Shown: positions 45,134 to 58,500, counted from the stretch's first letter. The stretch is DNA of 64,000 nucleotides from Kineosporia babensis (GCF_021129305.1 NZ_JAJOMB010000002.1:310001-374000), one strand, 5' to 3'. The notes: a model not told the origin generated them from the sequence alone. A program made the numbers and translations.

Positions 45134-46282
45134 CTACTCGTCGTCCCCGTACAGGGCCGGGCCCTCGACCTGGGTCCAGTCGTCGGTGTCGGCGTTGCCC
45201 TTCCACTTACGCACCGTGCCGTCGTCGTCGGTCATCACCTTGACGTCGTCCTCGGTGCCCTCGTTGTTGCTGACCTCGACCGTGGTCTCCTCACCGTCCT
45301 CGACACTGACTGCTACGTAACCGATGTCGTTCTCCTGGTCGTCGCGCTTGGTCGTGGTCGTGGTGGTCGAGCTGCTGTCGTTGTCGTCGTCGTCCGGGTC
45401 GTCGTAGGTGTTCTCACTGACGAAGGACTCGATCAGGTACTTCTTCTTGTTTCCGTCCTCGCCAACCCCGGCCGGGTCGTCGTCCGCGGCGTCGACCTCG
45501 CGGTACGTGTACTCGGTGGTGATCTCCTCGGTCGAGCCGTCGCCGTGGGTCAGCGTGGTGGTCGAGGAGCTGGGGTGCTCGTTCGTGCCCTCGTACTCGT
45601 AACTGGTGGTCGTCTCGTAGGACAGACCCTCCTGCGAGGAGTTCTTGGTGGTCTGCGAGGTGATCCGGCCGTCGTCGTCGTACTCGGTGTCGGTCTTGGC
45701 CGGGTTGCCGTCGAACTCCGGCCTGGAGATGTTCGGGTTGCCCGCGTGCTGCTCGTCGTAGATCGACTGGGCATCGGTGTGAGTGGGCCGGGCGCCGGGG
45801 TCCTCGGGAACCGTGCCCCAGGGAATCAGCGGGACGTCCTCACCCTGGACCAGTTCGCCGTGCTCGTTCCACAGCGGCGAGGGGGTGAACGTCAGGTCCT
45901 TGGTGGCCTGGTACTTGTCCCACTCGTCTTTGCGGCCCTGCCACTGGGCCAGGATCAGGCTGGCCAGCGAGCTGCTGGACTTGGCGGCGAAGTCGCTGTC
46001 CATGTCGAAGAACTTGGTGGCCACCCCGTCGAGCAGTTCCGACAGGTCGCCGAGCCGGTCCATCGCGTCCTTGAACGGCTGCTCCCAGGCGGTGTGGAAC
46101 TTGATCAGCGAGCTGGAGAGCTTCTGGCTGCCGATCGCCTCGGACCGCTTGCGCACCCCGCTGATCCCGGTGGACAGGCCGGGCACGTCGTTGTCGAGGT
46201 TGTCCTTCAGCGTGCGCGCGTCGTTCGCCAGCTTGTGTAACTGATCGTAGTTGATCTGAAGATCTGGCTGCCCGTTGGCCAC
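45134..46282 (-). CDS. T7SS-associated coiled-coil protein with acidic low-complexity tail
   Basis: 382 aa from GTG 46282 with GGAGG 9 nt upstream; a longer ORF adds only a basic non-conserved stretch. The N-terminal 110 residues are a WXG100-like helical bundle ('INYDQLHKLANDARTLKDNLDNDVPGLSTG', '...KFHTAWEQPFKDAMDRLGDLSELLDGVATKFF'). From about 180 the chain becomes Thr/Ser/Asp/Glu-rich with repeated YEYEGT/TEYTY-like strands and poly-Thr (SSSTTTTTTK), which suggests a repetitive beta-structured or disordered secreted protein. First gene of the operon, so it may be a substrate or a surface component. No family recognised. Confidence 0.78.
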   Translation of the reverse strand: MANGQPDLQINYDQLHKLANDARTLKDNLDNDVPGLSTGISGVRKRSEAIGSQKLSSSLIKFHTAWEQPFKDAMDRLGDLSELLDGVATKFFDMDSDFAAKSSSSLASLILAQWQGRKDEWDKYQATKDLTFTPSPLWNEHGELVQGEDVPLIPWGTVPEDPGARPTHTDAQSIYDEQHAGNPNISRPEFDGNPAKTDTEYDDDGRITSQTTKNSSQEGLSYETTTSYEYEGTNEHPSSSTTTLTHGDGSTEEITTEYTYREVDAADDDPAGVGEDGNKKKYLIESFVSENTYDDPDDDDNDSSSTTTTTTKRDDQENDIGYVAVSVEDGEETTVEVSNNEGTEDDVKVMTDDDGTVRKWKGNADTDDWTQVEGPALYGDDE

Positions 46283-46355
46283 GGCGCGGCGCCTCCGTTC
46301 CCTGCTCAGGATGCATCTCAGAACCGGCTCGGACAAAGGCCGGACTACGGGTGGC

Positions 46356-46388
46356 ATCACGTTTCGTGATCGGGAGGGGGTTTGTCAA
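46356..46388 (-). promoter_or_regulatory. Candidate promoter/operator of the T7SS operon
   Basis: On the minus strand a perfect -35 TTGACA (46388-46383) is followed, where the -10 should be, by the 15-bp dyad ATCACG-TTT-CGTGAT (46356-46370, perfect 6-bp arms). No good TANNNT is seen at standard spacing. The dyad is a candidate regulator site about 75-90 nt before the first gene. Confidence 0.5.
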
Positions 46389-46570
46389 TGCGGGTAGTAA
46401 CCAAGGGCAGATCCCTGGGGAGTTTCGGGCGCGCTCGTGCTCAGGCCTCGGGCGGTCCTCTGGCGCGGGCGGAGGAGATTAGCGACAGTCGTCGGCTGGG
46501 TGTCTCTGCTTGCTTTGCGTGATCGCGGGCGGTTCGCCCTCGGCCCCCTGAACCGAGCAAGGAGTCTGTC

Positions 46571-49500
46571 TTGGCGCGTCCCGGTGACTGGTCGCCCCTG
46601 GGTCTGGGCGGCGACCCGACCCCCGGCGACCCGGAGGTGGTCGACGGCATCGTCAAGTACATGAAGCTGATCCAGCAGGCCGCGACCGACGCGGACCAGG
46701 GGATCAACAACATCATGTCGGGCACCGGGGACGGTGCCTTCGTCGGGCGGACCGCGGACTGGCTGCGCGAGGAGATCGAGTCCAAGACCAAGACGTTCCT
46801 GTCCGCGGTCGCCGATGCGTTCGAGACCGCGGCGCCGGCGATGTCCAGCTACGCGCAGAAGCTGCGGGACGCCCAGGCCTCCGCCGACAGCGCGCTCTCG
46901 CAGGCCCAGGGCCTGGACGAGGACGACACCAAGCGCGAGACGCTCAAGCAGCAGGCCGAGAACGCCAAGGCCGACCTGGAGTCCGCGGCGAGCACGGCCT
47001 CCTCGGCGGTGGACTCGGTGGCGCACGCCACCAACCCCTGGGCCAAGAGCGCCTGCGAGCAGTTCTGGGACGCCTTCTTCTGGATCGTCCTGCTGATCAC
47101 CGTGGTGGCGATCTTCGTCGGCGGCCCGCTCGGCCTGATCGCCTTCGCCCTGAACGTGGTGCTCGCGGTGAAGGAGATCGTCGACTTCGCGCAGGGCAAC
47201 AGCAGCATCGGTGAACTGCTGCTCTCGCTGGTGGGGGTGCTGTTCCCGAGCACCCGGGCGCTCAAGCTCGGGGACCTGGTCTCCTCGATCAAGTCGGCGA
47301 CGGCGGCGATCGCCAAGGGCACCTGGGCCGGCCTGAAGGGCCTGGGCAACGGGATGCTGAACATCTTCCGGAACCTCACCTGGTCGGGCATCACCAAGAA
47401 CGTCAGCAACTTCGGCAACGTGGTGGTCACCGCGGTCAGGACCGGCGCCGCCTGGATCCCCAAGGCGGTCGTCGGGGCGGGGGCCTTCGCGCACGGCCTG
47501 GTAGCGCTGCCGAACACCTCGATCTCGGCGATCTCGGCCGGGTTCGTCAACGGCCTGGGCAAGCTGGCCGGTGCCGGGGTGGCCAAGCTCAACAGCGCGC
47601 TCGACGGCTTCCTGAACAGCCGGTTCGCCCAGCTGACGATGGAGTCGCTGGGCGGCTGGCAGGCGCTGCGGATCTTCCTGCCGATGGCCGGGCACGAGAT
47701 CCGGGGCCTGGGGGTGCTGAACGCCTTCAAGATCGGGGTGCTGGGGCGCGGCCTGAACATCGGCTCGTTCAAGAACATGACCCTGCTGGACAAGATGGGC
47801 GACACCGTCCAGGTGGTCAAGGGCGTGACCATGACGGGCGGGGGCGTGTACGACGCCTGGTCCAAGGTGATGCACCCCGAGATCATCACTCCGGGAGGCG
47901 CTTCCACCGGCTTGGGCAACGCGCTGCCCGACCTGTCCCGGCCGGTCACCGAGATGCCGCCGATCCGGGTCTCGGACGTGATCAACCGGATGCCCGATGT
48001 CGACGGCTCGCTGCTGCGCGGGCCCCGCGGTGACTTCGGCAGCGTCAACATCGGCAACAACACCACGATCGCCGACCTGAACAACTCCAGCTGGCAGGTG
48101 AACGGCGCGAACTCCTCGTTCTCGGCCAATGCCAGCGGGATTCACGTACCGAACAACTCGTTCTCCTCGCTGGGGGACGTGGGCGGGGCAGACCTGCGGC
48201 AGTTCGGCAGCATCGATGCCATCGCCAACGCCGGAGCCCAGATCAGCCCAGCGTTGGGTGAGGCCGGGGCCGGGGCGAGCAAGCTGGTGCTTCCGGCGGC
48301 CGGTGGTCTGGGTGCGGTGAAGATCCCGGGGCTGGTGGACGGTCTGGGCAGCGCGGGTGCGGTCGGCTCGCTGAAGGCGATGGGCGATCTGGACGCCCTG
48401 ACCAAGGTCGGCAACCTGAACCAGCTCGGTGACCTGAACAAGCTGGGTGGCACTTCGGTCCTCACCGACGGCAACGTCACCCTGAAGCCGGGCGGCCTGC
48501 AGATCACCGACGGCAGCGGCGCGGTGAGCAGCCTGGCCGACCTGAAGGTGACCAACAGCGCGGGCGTGACTTTCGACCTGGGGAGCATGAAGCTCACCGA
48601 CGGGGTGGCCATGGTGAGCCCGGCCGGTCTGCGGGTGGACAGCCCAGGCGCCGGCCCGATGCGCTTCAGCGACGGCGTCTCTTCGGTGGACGTAGGCAAG
48701 CTGCAGATCAGCAACGGTACGGGCAACGCGATCGGGCTGAACGAACTCAAGCTCACCAACAGCGCGGGCGTGAGTTTCGACATCCACAGCCTCAAGCTCA
48801 CCGACGGCGTGAATTCCGTTGACCTGAGCGCCAACCTGCGCGTCGTCGACGGCATCGGTGGCGCCACCCCGATCAACGGCATCACCGGGCTCACCGAGCA
48901 TCTGTCCACTCCGGGCGGTCTGCAGAGCATGCTGGGCCTGGATCAGACCACCGCGCTGAACGGCATGCAGAACATGTTCACCGGCGCGACCGGGCACAGC
49001 CTCGGCTCGGTGCCGGGCGGCTCGCTGGGAAGTAGTTCCGGCGGAAACGCTCTCAGCTCGATCCACAACGCCAAGCTGCACGCCGACCTGAGCGACTTCG
49101 CCGTCCGTGAGCTGCCGAAGCTGATGGACCGCGAGTTCCAGGTGCTGAAGAAGACCGACGAGGCCGTGCAGATCAGTCTCTCCGAGGACGCGATCACGCA
49201 CATCGGCAACAACCTCACCGGTGGCGCCGCGGCCGGCCGGCCGGGATCGTTCGACCTGCCGAGCGTGCGCCCCAGCGGTGATATCTCGTTCAACAGCGGG
49301 CCTGCTCGCCAGCCGCTGATCCAGGACGGCGTGCACATCGAGCCGCAGGTGGCCAAGCTCGAGGCGCCGGGCGTCAACCGGATCGAAGACGCCCTGGCCC
49401 AGCTGGCCGACGTCGATGCTCCCCGGCCCAGCACCGCCGACTCGGCCAGCGCGCATCTGGGAGACATCGACGATGCCGGTTCGGCGGTCGGTGCCCGTCC

Positions 49501-52500
49501 CGACCTGGCCGGGGGAGAGATCCCGGTGGGTCGGGCCGGTGAACTCGGGACGGATGCCCAGCCTTTGGCGGTCACGCCCGAGGGGCGGGTGGTCGACCCT
49601 TCGGTGAACCCGGCCAGGGTGCAGCCGGAGATCCCCAGCCCGGCGGTGCCCAAGCCTCATGCGGGTGACCCGCTGGCCGAGGTCAAGCATCTGGCCGACC
49701 GGCTGTTCCCGGGCAACGCCGATGCCGTGGTCACCTACCAGGCGGCTCAGGGGCTGCTGCACCAGGCGCAGGCGGCCAGAGCCGCGGGTCTGGAGGCCGG
49801 AGCCACCGGGCAGGTAGCCGCCCAGCAGATCAACGACGTGGTGATCGCCGAGCGTCTGGTGGCCAAGGCCGAGCAGCAGCTGGCTGCCCAGGGTCTCGAC
49901 GGGGCCCAGGTCGATGCCCGGATGGCCGAACTGGACGCCGCCGACGTCAAGTTCGCCGAGGCACAGGTCGAGATCGACATCGCCGCCAAGAAGCAGATCG
50001 ATGCCGTGCGCGACAGCGAGTTCAGCGGGGCGCCGGTCCCGGCCCGGGGCGACGAGATGTTCCAGGGGCCGGGGGAGTTCCAGCCGCACCGGGCGCTCGG
50101 CCTGGACGAGATGGAGTGGCGTGGGCTGGAGAAGGCCCAGGCCGAGCTGAACTTCAGCAACCTCAAGGTCGACGAGCAGACCCTGAAGGCCACGCTGGAC
50201 TCGCTCGGCCTGGACCCGGCCACCTACCAGAAGTTCGTCGAGGCCCGCGACCTGGGCCCCTCACCCTCGCAACTGCAGGCCTACCGGGACGAGGCGCCCT
50301 GGCTGCGGAACTCGCTGAGCGACGCCGACATCCGCAAGGCGATGACCGAGACATCCGGCGACCGGTTGCTGCGCGAGGCGATCCACAACGACGACTACGC
50401 CTTCGGTGACCTGCGGGAGATGGTCAAGGCGGTCTGGCAGGACTTCGTGGTCAAGGCCGGTGGCGATGCCGACCTGGCGCTGGACCGGCTGACTTATGTT
50501 CAGTGGCAGAGCAATCCGCTGCACGCCGGTCAGCTTCCGGAGGGGATGGAGGCCGGTGATGTGGCCCGGCTGATCCACGGCCGGGACAACGCGGTCCGGC
50601 TCAGCAGCGAGTCGAACGACCTGCCCACCACGGCCGGGCGGGAGGTGGACCCGCCGGGCGGCGTCTCCCTGGACGGGTTGTCCAAGGTCTGGGGCGATGT
50701 GGTCGACCTGGTCCGGGCCAACTACCGCGACCTGGAGTTCACCCCTGGCCTGACCGGTACCGAGATGTCGGCGAAGCTGGACGAGGTCGTCGCGCGGATC
50801 GGCGATGGACTACCGGAGTTGTTCGCCCGGCAGGCTCGGTTCGAGGATGAGCTGATTGCCCAGCTGCCCAAGTTCGACGCCATGGCCGAGAGCACCCGGG
50901 GCCAGGCTTCGTGGGGGATCGGCGACGGGGCGCTGGACCGGGCCCGGATCAACTTCGCCGGTGAACTGCGCGGCGGTTTCAACCAGACCCTGCGGGACCT
51001 GGACATCCGGTTCACCGGCAGGCCGGCGGACGAGTTCCTGTCCGAGGCCGACTCTGCGCTGCGGGCCGAGTTGTTCGGTGACGCGGCACTGCGGGCGGAT
51101 GCTGCTCCCGAGCCGTACCGGGGCAACCACCCGTACGCGGCCGGTCTTGAGCATTTCGCCGATCCGGCCACACTGAACAAGGCGATCGGCGAGGAGGCGT
51201 TCCAGAACTGGTCGTCCAAGATCGACGAGATCACCGCGAACATCCCCGACCGGCTGCGGTTCGAGGGCGAGGCGACGGACGCGCTGGACGACGCGGGCCG
51301 CCGCTTCCACGACCTGGCCGAGGGGGCCAACGCCGACCAGAAGCTGATCGACGCCATCGCTGCGGATCATCGGGCGAACACCGCGGTCGCCTTCCACGAC
51401 GCCTACGGGGCGGGTGGTAGCCGTCGCGGCTGGCTGGATCACGAGATGGGCAGCGGAGACGCGTTCGGGGGTGGGCGTTCGGCCCAGGCCGACTGGCGGG
51501 CCAACGACTCCTGGGACTACCGCCCGGTCGGTCCGGGTGATGATGCGGTGTCTGCGGGCCCGGTGTCGGGCCACAGCGCGATGGACGATCTCGACGCCGG
51601 GGTCGGGCGAGCGACCCCCGACACCGCGGGCGGGGTTCAGATCGAGCAGGTTCCAGGCCCGAACCTGGACCAGGTCCAAGAGCTGGTCCAGGTTCCGAAG
51701 CCCAGCTCGCTGGCTGACGAGGCAGCGCAGACTCCGGCGCCCAAGCCGTTCACCGAGACCACCGCCCGCCCGGCTCAGCTCCCCGAGAGCCCGTTCTCCA
51801 CCGGCCGGCAGCTCTACGCGAACCCGGCCGCCGCGATCGAGCACGACGTGGCGATCTTCGAGTCCCGGTTCGCCCAGGCCGGGGTACCGCAGGCTGTTTC
51901 CGACTCGGTCCTGGCCAACTTCCGCACTCAGGCCGCCGACCTCGCCCGGCTGCACCAGGCCAGTGGCCACAGCCTGGAAACGGCGATGAAGAAAGGGGTC
52001 TCGTACGCCGGATCGGTCAGCGCCCCGGTCAACCTGCACTTCGCCTACGAGCAGCTGCTCAAGCAGCCGCAGGCCTGGAGCACCTTCCACCACCGGGTTG
52101 AGCAGGTCGCGCACCGGCTCGAGGGCACGGCCTTCGCCAAGCTTGACGCAGCCGACCTCGGGCACCTCAGCCCGGCCGAACAGCTCCAGGTGCGCAGTGA
52201 CGCCCTGGGTTCGGTCGCCGACGGGGTGAACCAGGTGATGAGCAGGCTCTACACCACCCCGGGCTCGATCTTCGCCCGCGCCGACGCGGCCGGGATGGAC
52301 CTGGCCTACCTCGCCCCCAAGGTCGAGGGAGCCCTCGAGCAGCTGCTGGCCGGCCCGCCGCCGGTTGCGAACCTGCAGAGCCTGGACGAGATCCAGTCCT
52401 GGGCAAGCGGTCTGCAAGCGCACGCCGATGCCCGGTTCGCCAAGATCGACCCGGCGCCCTACCGGCAGGACCTGATCGCCCAGGCGCAGAGCGACTTCTC

Positions 52501-55500
52501 GGCCGGTCTGGGCCGGGCGGTCGAGGAGTTCAGCGCCAACCTGGGCGCAGGCGCCAAAGTGGTTCAGGTGCAGGCCGATCTGCTGGTTCAGCTGCGCGAG
52601 AACCTGACCGATGCGTACGTCTCGCCGCTGTCCGGCGCGCAGGTGCTGCACGACCTGGCCACCGGCCGGACCAGCTGGGCCCAGGCGATGATCGACAGCC
52701 TCCCCGGCTCGCCGTCGCTCAATTCGCTCGAGCTCACCACGGTCGACGGCCGCACCGTCCTGCGCCCGTTCGAGGCCGGTGACCTTTCTCTTGGCGCCCC
52801 CGCCCGCGAGTTCACCGTCGACGGCCCGGTGCTGCACATCGAACCCGGTGCCAATGGCCAGGTTCCGGGCCTGGCCCAGGTGGCCGACCTGATCGAGGCG
52901 TTGCCGCCCCTCCTGCGTCCGCACGACTTCGCCGTCCACCCCTCGGCGCCGTTCACCGCCGACGAGCTGCGCATTGTGCTGGGGGCTGACCACACCACCG
53001 TGGAGCCGTTCCCCGCGCCGCGGGTCCAGGAGCTCTCCGACCAGGAACTACAGACCACCTTCCAACTGGGGACGTTCGACTCGGCGCTCAAGGGCACCGA
53101 CGACTTGGGCGCCTGGTGGCCGGAGCAGGTCTTCTTGGGTGCCGCGCTGGCCAGCGGTCTGGCCGCCGCGCTGCGCCCCGAACTCACCGACCTGGCCCGC
53201 TACGTGGTGTTCCGCAGCTCCGGCGACGGGCCTGCTCCGCACTCGTTCAGCCAGGACCAGCGACAGCGCCGGCTGGACAGCGAGGTCGTCCCGGTGGTGA
53301 CCGCCCTGTTCGGCGCCAACCAGATCGGCGAGGTCACCCAGGACCTGGTGCAGCGGGTCAGCGGGGTCACCACCGACCTGATCAAGGCCCTGGACCTGCA
53401 TCGCCCCGGCCTGCTGGGCGGCGCGCCGTTCAAGGGCAAGGCCGGGCCGCGCGTACCTTTGCCGGCCGTCGAGCACGGCACGCCGTTCGTGATCAAGCAC
53501 GCCGGCTACGCCACTGGTGACCAGTGGAGTGTCCTGGCCACCCTGCTTCACAACCCGAGCGCGATGGTGGCCCTCGGACGTCCCTCGTTGGAAGGGATCG
53601 ACGCGGCCACCGGACGTGCCGCCCGGACGATCTCCAGCTTCTACGAGGCGGCCGGCGTGGGCGACCGGGTGATCCCGGTCGACATCGGCGTGATGGACGA
53701 TTTCGGCAAGGCCCTGAAGAAGATCGAGGGCCTGGACAGCCTGATCGTGCCGATCAACTACGGCACCAAGTACGTGGCCAAGTACACCCCGGACTTCCGC
53801 GGGCAGTTCCGCGAGACGTACAAGCAGGCTCTGCGGATCGACGCCGGCTCGATGGCCGGGCGCAACCAGGACATCGGCGCCTACCTGGGGGAGAAGGGGA
53901 TCGCGCTGACCCCGGGCACCGAGGTTCTGGTGCTCTGGTCGCGGTTCAGCGGCAAGCGCGGCAACGCCCACCTCGAGCACGACACCAGCCTGACCGGCGT
54001 CCGGCAGATCCTGGACCATCTCAGCACCTCGGTCCCCGCCGGTGGGCAGCGCCTGGTGGTGATCGCCGGTGACCGGCATCCGCAGTGGGGCCGGCAGAGC
54101 GCCAAGCCGGCCGAGTACTTCGGTGAGCTGGCCCAGGGGTACACCGATGCCCTGAAAGTCGTCGACCTGACCGAGTTCTGGACCGACCCGAAGGCCGCCC
54201 GGCTCCTGGACCCGGCGGCGAACCCGGCCCTGACCAGCGATCCGCGGGTCAACCAGCTGGGGGTGTTCGAGTACCTGCACCAGCACTCCAACCTGCAGCA
54301 CCTGGGCTTCCGCAGCGGAAACCTGGAGGCCTACACGCTTTCCGGGCACAAGGTCAGCTACCTGGAGGAGAACTTCTCGTTCAGCGGCGACCGGATGAAG
54401 GCCTGGAGCAACCTGGGCTATCAGCGGATCACCCTGGAACAGTCGCCCACTCGCAGCGGCCAGCTGTACAAGGTCGACGAGCTGGCGCTCCGAGGAGTGA
54501 ACAACCCGCAGCTCAAGGGCCTGATGGAGGCCACCGCCGATGCGCTGTACGTGCTCGATCACCTGGTGCGCACCGCCGGGGCGAAGAACGCGTTCAACGG
54601 CACGGCCAAGGCGCTGCGCGAGTTCCGGGACAGCGGCTTCCGCAACCAGAACGGGAAATGGCAGCAGGAAAGCCGTTTCGACAACCTCTGGGGCGGGTTC
54701 GAGGCACTGCGCAGCAGCCCGGAGTGGGCCGACGACACCGTCGTGCGGGTCCGGCCGCAGGACAAGCCCGAGCTCTCGGCCCGGATGGACGCGTTCGCCA
54801 ACCAGCTGGGCTGGCACAAGGACAACGGCGACTGGGAACTGGACCGCTCCCGGGCGGTGTTCGACGACAAGGCCCGCCAGCCCGAGGTCCTCGACAACAT
54901 CCGCCGGCTCACCGAACTGCTGGACCCTCTCTCCAAGGACCGCTCGACCTGGCTGGTCAAGCTGCGGGCCGATCTGTACCAGGCCGGGGACGTGGCGCAG
55001 TGGAAGGCGCTCAAGGAACCCTTCACCGTCACCCGTGGCTTCACCGACAACGACCTGACCGGGATCGGTGACCGGCTGCAGTACAACTGGTCGAGCGCCG
55101 CCCCGGCCCATGGGCTCAAGCGGGTGGCCTCCGACCCGGACCTGGGTCAGCAGCCGGCCAAGCGTCACCAGATGTCTCTGCTGGAAAGCGTCTTCGACAA
55201 GGTCGGGAAGCAGCACCGGGGCCTGGCCGGCCCGGATCTCGACTACGTCCGCGACGCCCTGCAGGAACTGGAGCGGAACCCGGTCCAGGGAGTGCCGGGC
55301 GACTCGATCTCGCTGAGCCGGGAGATCTTCCGGCGGTGGGCGCTCGAGAACGGTCTGCACAACTTCCGCGAGGGCCTACCCGGCGGCGCTCCGGCTCTCC
55401 ACGAGCAGCAGTTCGCGGGCTCCCGCTCGACCCCGCTGACCGAGGCCCAGCTGCTGGCCCGGCCCGACGTCCCGTTCACCATCACCCACCAGGGCATGGC

Positions 55501-58500
55501 CACCGGCGACCAGTGGGGCATCCTGGCCACGCTGCTGAACAACCCGAGGGCCAAGGTCGTGCTCGGGATGCCGCTGGCCTCCGGCCCGGACGCCGCGATG
55601 CGCCCGCTGGCCCAGTCGGTCCTGGACTTCTACCGGGCCACCGGGGTCGGCCACCGGGTCACCCCGATGGACGTCGAGGCGATGGGCGACCTCACCCGGA
55701 CGGTCCGCAACACCTTCACCGCGGACAACCACGTCTCGGTCACCTTCGGCACCCGCTACGTGGAGCAGTTCGCCGAGGACTTCGGCGAGCAGTTCAAGCA
55801 GGCGCTGCGGATCGACTCGACCTCGATGGCCGCGCGGGGTCCGGCGATCGGGCAGTGGCTGTCCGGCAAGGGGATCAGTCTCGGGGCGGACACCGAGGTG
55901 CTGGTGCTGTGGTCGCGGTTCAGCGGGAAGAAGGGCAAGGCGCACGTCGAGCACGACACCAGCCTGACCGGGATCACCCAGCTGCTGGAGGACCTGCAGC
56001 ACTCGGTCCCGGCCGGCCGGGACCGGATCGTGGTGATCGCCGGGGACCGGCACCCCGAATGGGGCAGCACCACGAGCAGCAAGCCGGGCCACCACTACCA
56101 GCAGGTCGGGGACGCCCTGCGCGCCGGCGACTTCCGGGTCGTCGACCTCACCGAGTTCTGGAACGACCCGACCAGCGCCCGGCTCATCACCCCGGGGGCG
56201 AACCCGCACCTCACCAGCGACGCCCGGGTCAACCAGCTGGGCATCTACGAGTACCTGAACCTGCACGCGAACACCCAGCACCTGGGTTTCCGCAGCGGCA
56301 ACCTGGAAGCGTTCGTGCTTTCCGGACACCAGGTCTCGTACCTCGAGGAGCCCGGCTCGATCAGCGCCGACCGGATGCAGCGCTGGGCCAACCTCGGGGT
56401 CAACGAGCAGATCAACCCGCCGCACGACCTTGGCCGCGAAATGCGTTACGCTCGGCTGCAGGTGGATCGTTCGCCGACGCTGAGCGGGCAGTTGTACAAG
56501 CTCGACGAGTGGGCCGCCCAGGCGTTCAGCGATGCCGCCAAGGCCGCGCACACCAGTTTCTCGTACATCGCCCGGATGCCCGAGGACTTCGACCAACTGG
56601 TGGCCGGCGTCCGGGGTTTCCGCGACGGTGGTTACCAGAAGCCGGACGGTTCCTGGCAGGCAGTCAGCGGTTTCGACGAGCTGTGGTCCGCTTTCGGCAA
56701 GTTCGCCGAGAACCAGTACACGCCCTACGTCATGCGGCTCACCCCGCCGGAGAAGGCCGACCTGCCGGTCCAGCTGCGGCAGCTGGCCGACCAGCTGGGC
56801 TGGGACTGGAGCGCCAACGGCTGGGACCCGGCGCGTGGTTTGTTCGAGCGGGACTGGGCCGGTCTGCAGGAGACCCTGCAGACGATGAGCCGCGTCGACG
56901 CCCTGATCAAGCCGTTCGGCGATGTGCAGTCGGCCTGGATGGCGACCAAGCTGCGGCCCGGCTACCTGCAGGGTGGTAAGGAGGCCTGGCAGAACTTCAA
57001 GAACTACTGGGCCGGGACGCTCGGCTACCAGAAGGGCTTCACCCAGGCCGATCTCGGCCTGATCCGGGACCAGCTGCGGGACAACTGGTACGGGCCCCGG
57101 CTGGCCGGTGACGAGCTGCGCACCGGCCTGCTGCTGAACGACCCGGAGCAGGTGCGCCGGCACTTCCCGGAACTGGGCTCGGTGAACCCTGAGCTCGGGC
57201 GGGGTGGCGAGTACGCGGTCAACTGCGTGATCTCGTTCATCACGATGTCGATCGCGGTGCGTGAGGGTGAGGCGTTCCAGGCGCCGCCGAGCGAGATGTG
57301 GTCGCGTACCGAGCTGATCAACTGGCAGGGCCAGCAGTTGGGCTCTTCCGACGGCGCGAAGGTTTTCCGGACCGACTCGGTGGAAGACGTTCGCGCGGCC
57401 ATGCTGGCGGCGGGCAACGGTTCTCAGGCCGCCCTGGTCTTCGAGGTGCCAGGCAAGGACTACGGTCACGTGATCAACGTGGTCACCCGGGCCGGCGAGG
57501 TGTGGTTCCTGGATGCCCAGGCCGGTGCGACCGCGGTGATCCCGGACGGCGTCAAGGAGTTCGAGTTCTGGCCGATGTCGCCGGGGATCGCCGACCTGCA
57601 GCGTCCGGTGCCGTCCGCCGAGCTGACCGATCTGCCCTGGCTGGGCACACTGGACCAGGCCGAACTGCTGGCCGAGCCGGACGTACCGTTCCTGATCACC
57701 CATCCCGGGATGGCGACGGGTGATCAGTGGGGGATCCTGGCAACGCTGCTGAACAACCCGAATGCCACGGTGGCACTGGGTCTTCCGGCGGCGAACGGCC
57801 CGGATGCGGCGATGCGTCCGCTGGCCGAGTCGATCCGCGACTTCTACGCCGCGACCGGGGTGATGGACCAGGTCGTGCTGATGGAGACCAGAACGATCGG
57901 CGGGCTCACCAAGGCCGCCCGGAACGCCTTCCCTGACCAGGACCAGGTCTCGGTCACGTTCGGCACCCGCTACGTGGAGCAGTTCGCCGAGGGCTTCGGC
58001 GGGCGGTTCAAGGAAGCCCTGCGCACCGATCCGGCAGCAATGGACGCGCGTGGCCCGGCGATCGGGGAATGGCTGGCCACCAAGGGGATCGGTCTCGGGC
58101 CGGACGTCGAGGTCCTGGTGCTCTGGTCACGCTTCAGCGGTAAGAAGGGCAAGGCGCACGTCGAGCACGACACCAGCATCACCGGCGTCGCCCAGCTGCT
58201 GAGCCAGCTGATGGGCTCGGTGCCCCAGGGCCGCCGGCGGGTTGTCGTGATCGCCGGTGACCGGCACCCGAGCTGGGGTTCGGCCGGGCAGAAGCCGGCG
58301 AACTACTACCAGCAGATCGCCGATACCTACTACAACGGCGGCCCGAACTTCAAGGTCGTCGACCTGACCGAGTTCTGGCGCTCGCGCAGCGCTGCACACC
58401 TGATCCGGCCGCAATCGGCCCGGCCGGAGTACGCGGCCCAGTTGAGCCCGGACCCGCGGGTGAACCAGCTCGCCATCTACGAATACCTGAACCAGTACGC

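Noticed and set aside
46385-50089. Long minus-strand open frame opposite the giant toxin gene
   Set aside because: Its translation is dominated by His, Arg, Gly, Gln and Val with no domain. It is the antisense shadow of a GC-rich gene whose plus-strand frame is open and has recognisable domains.
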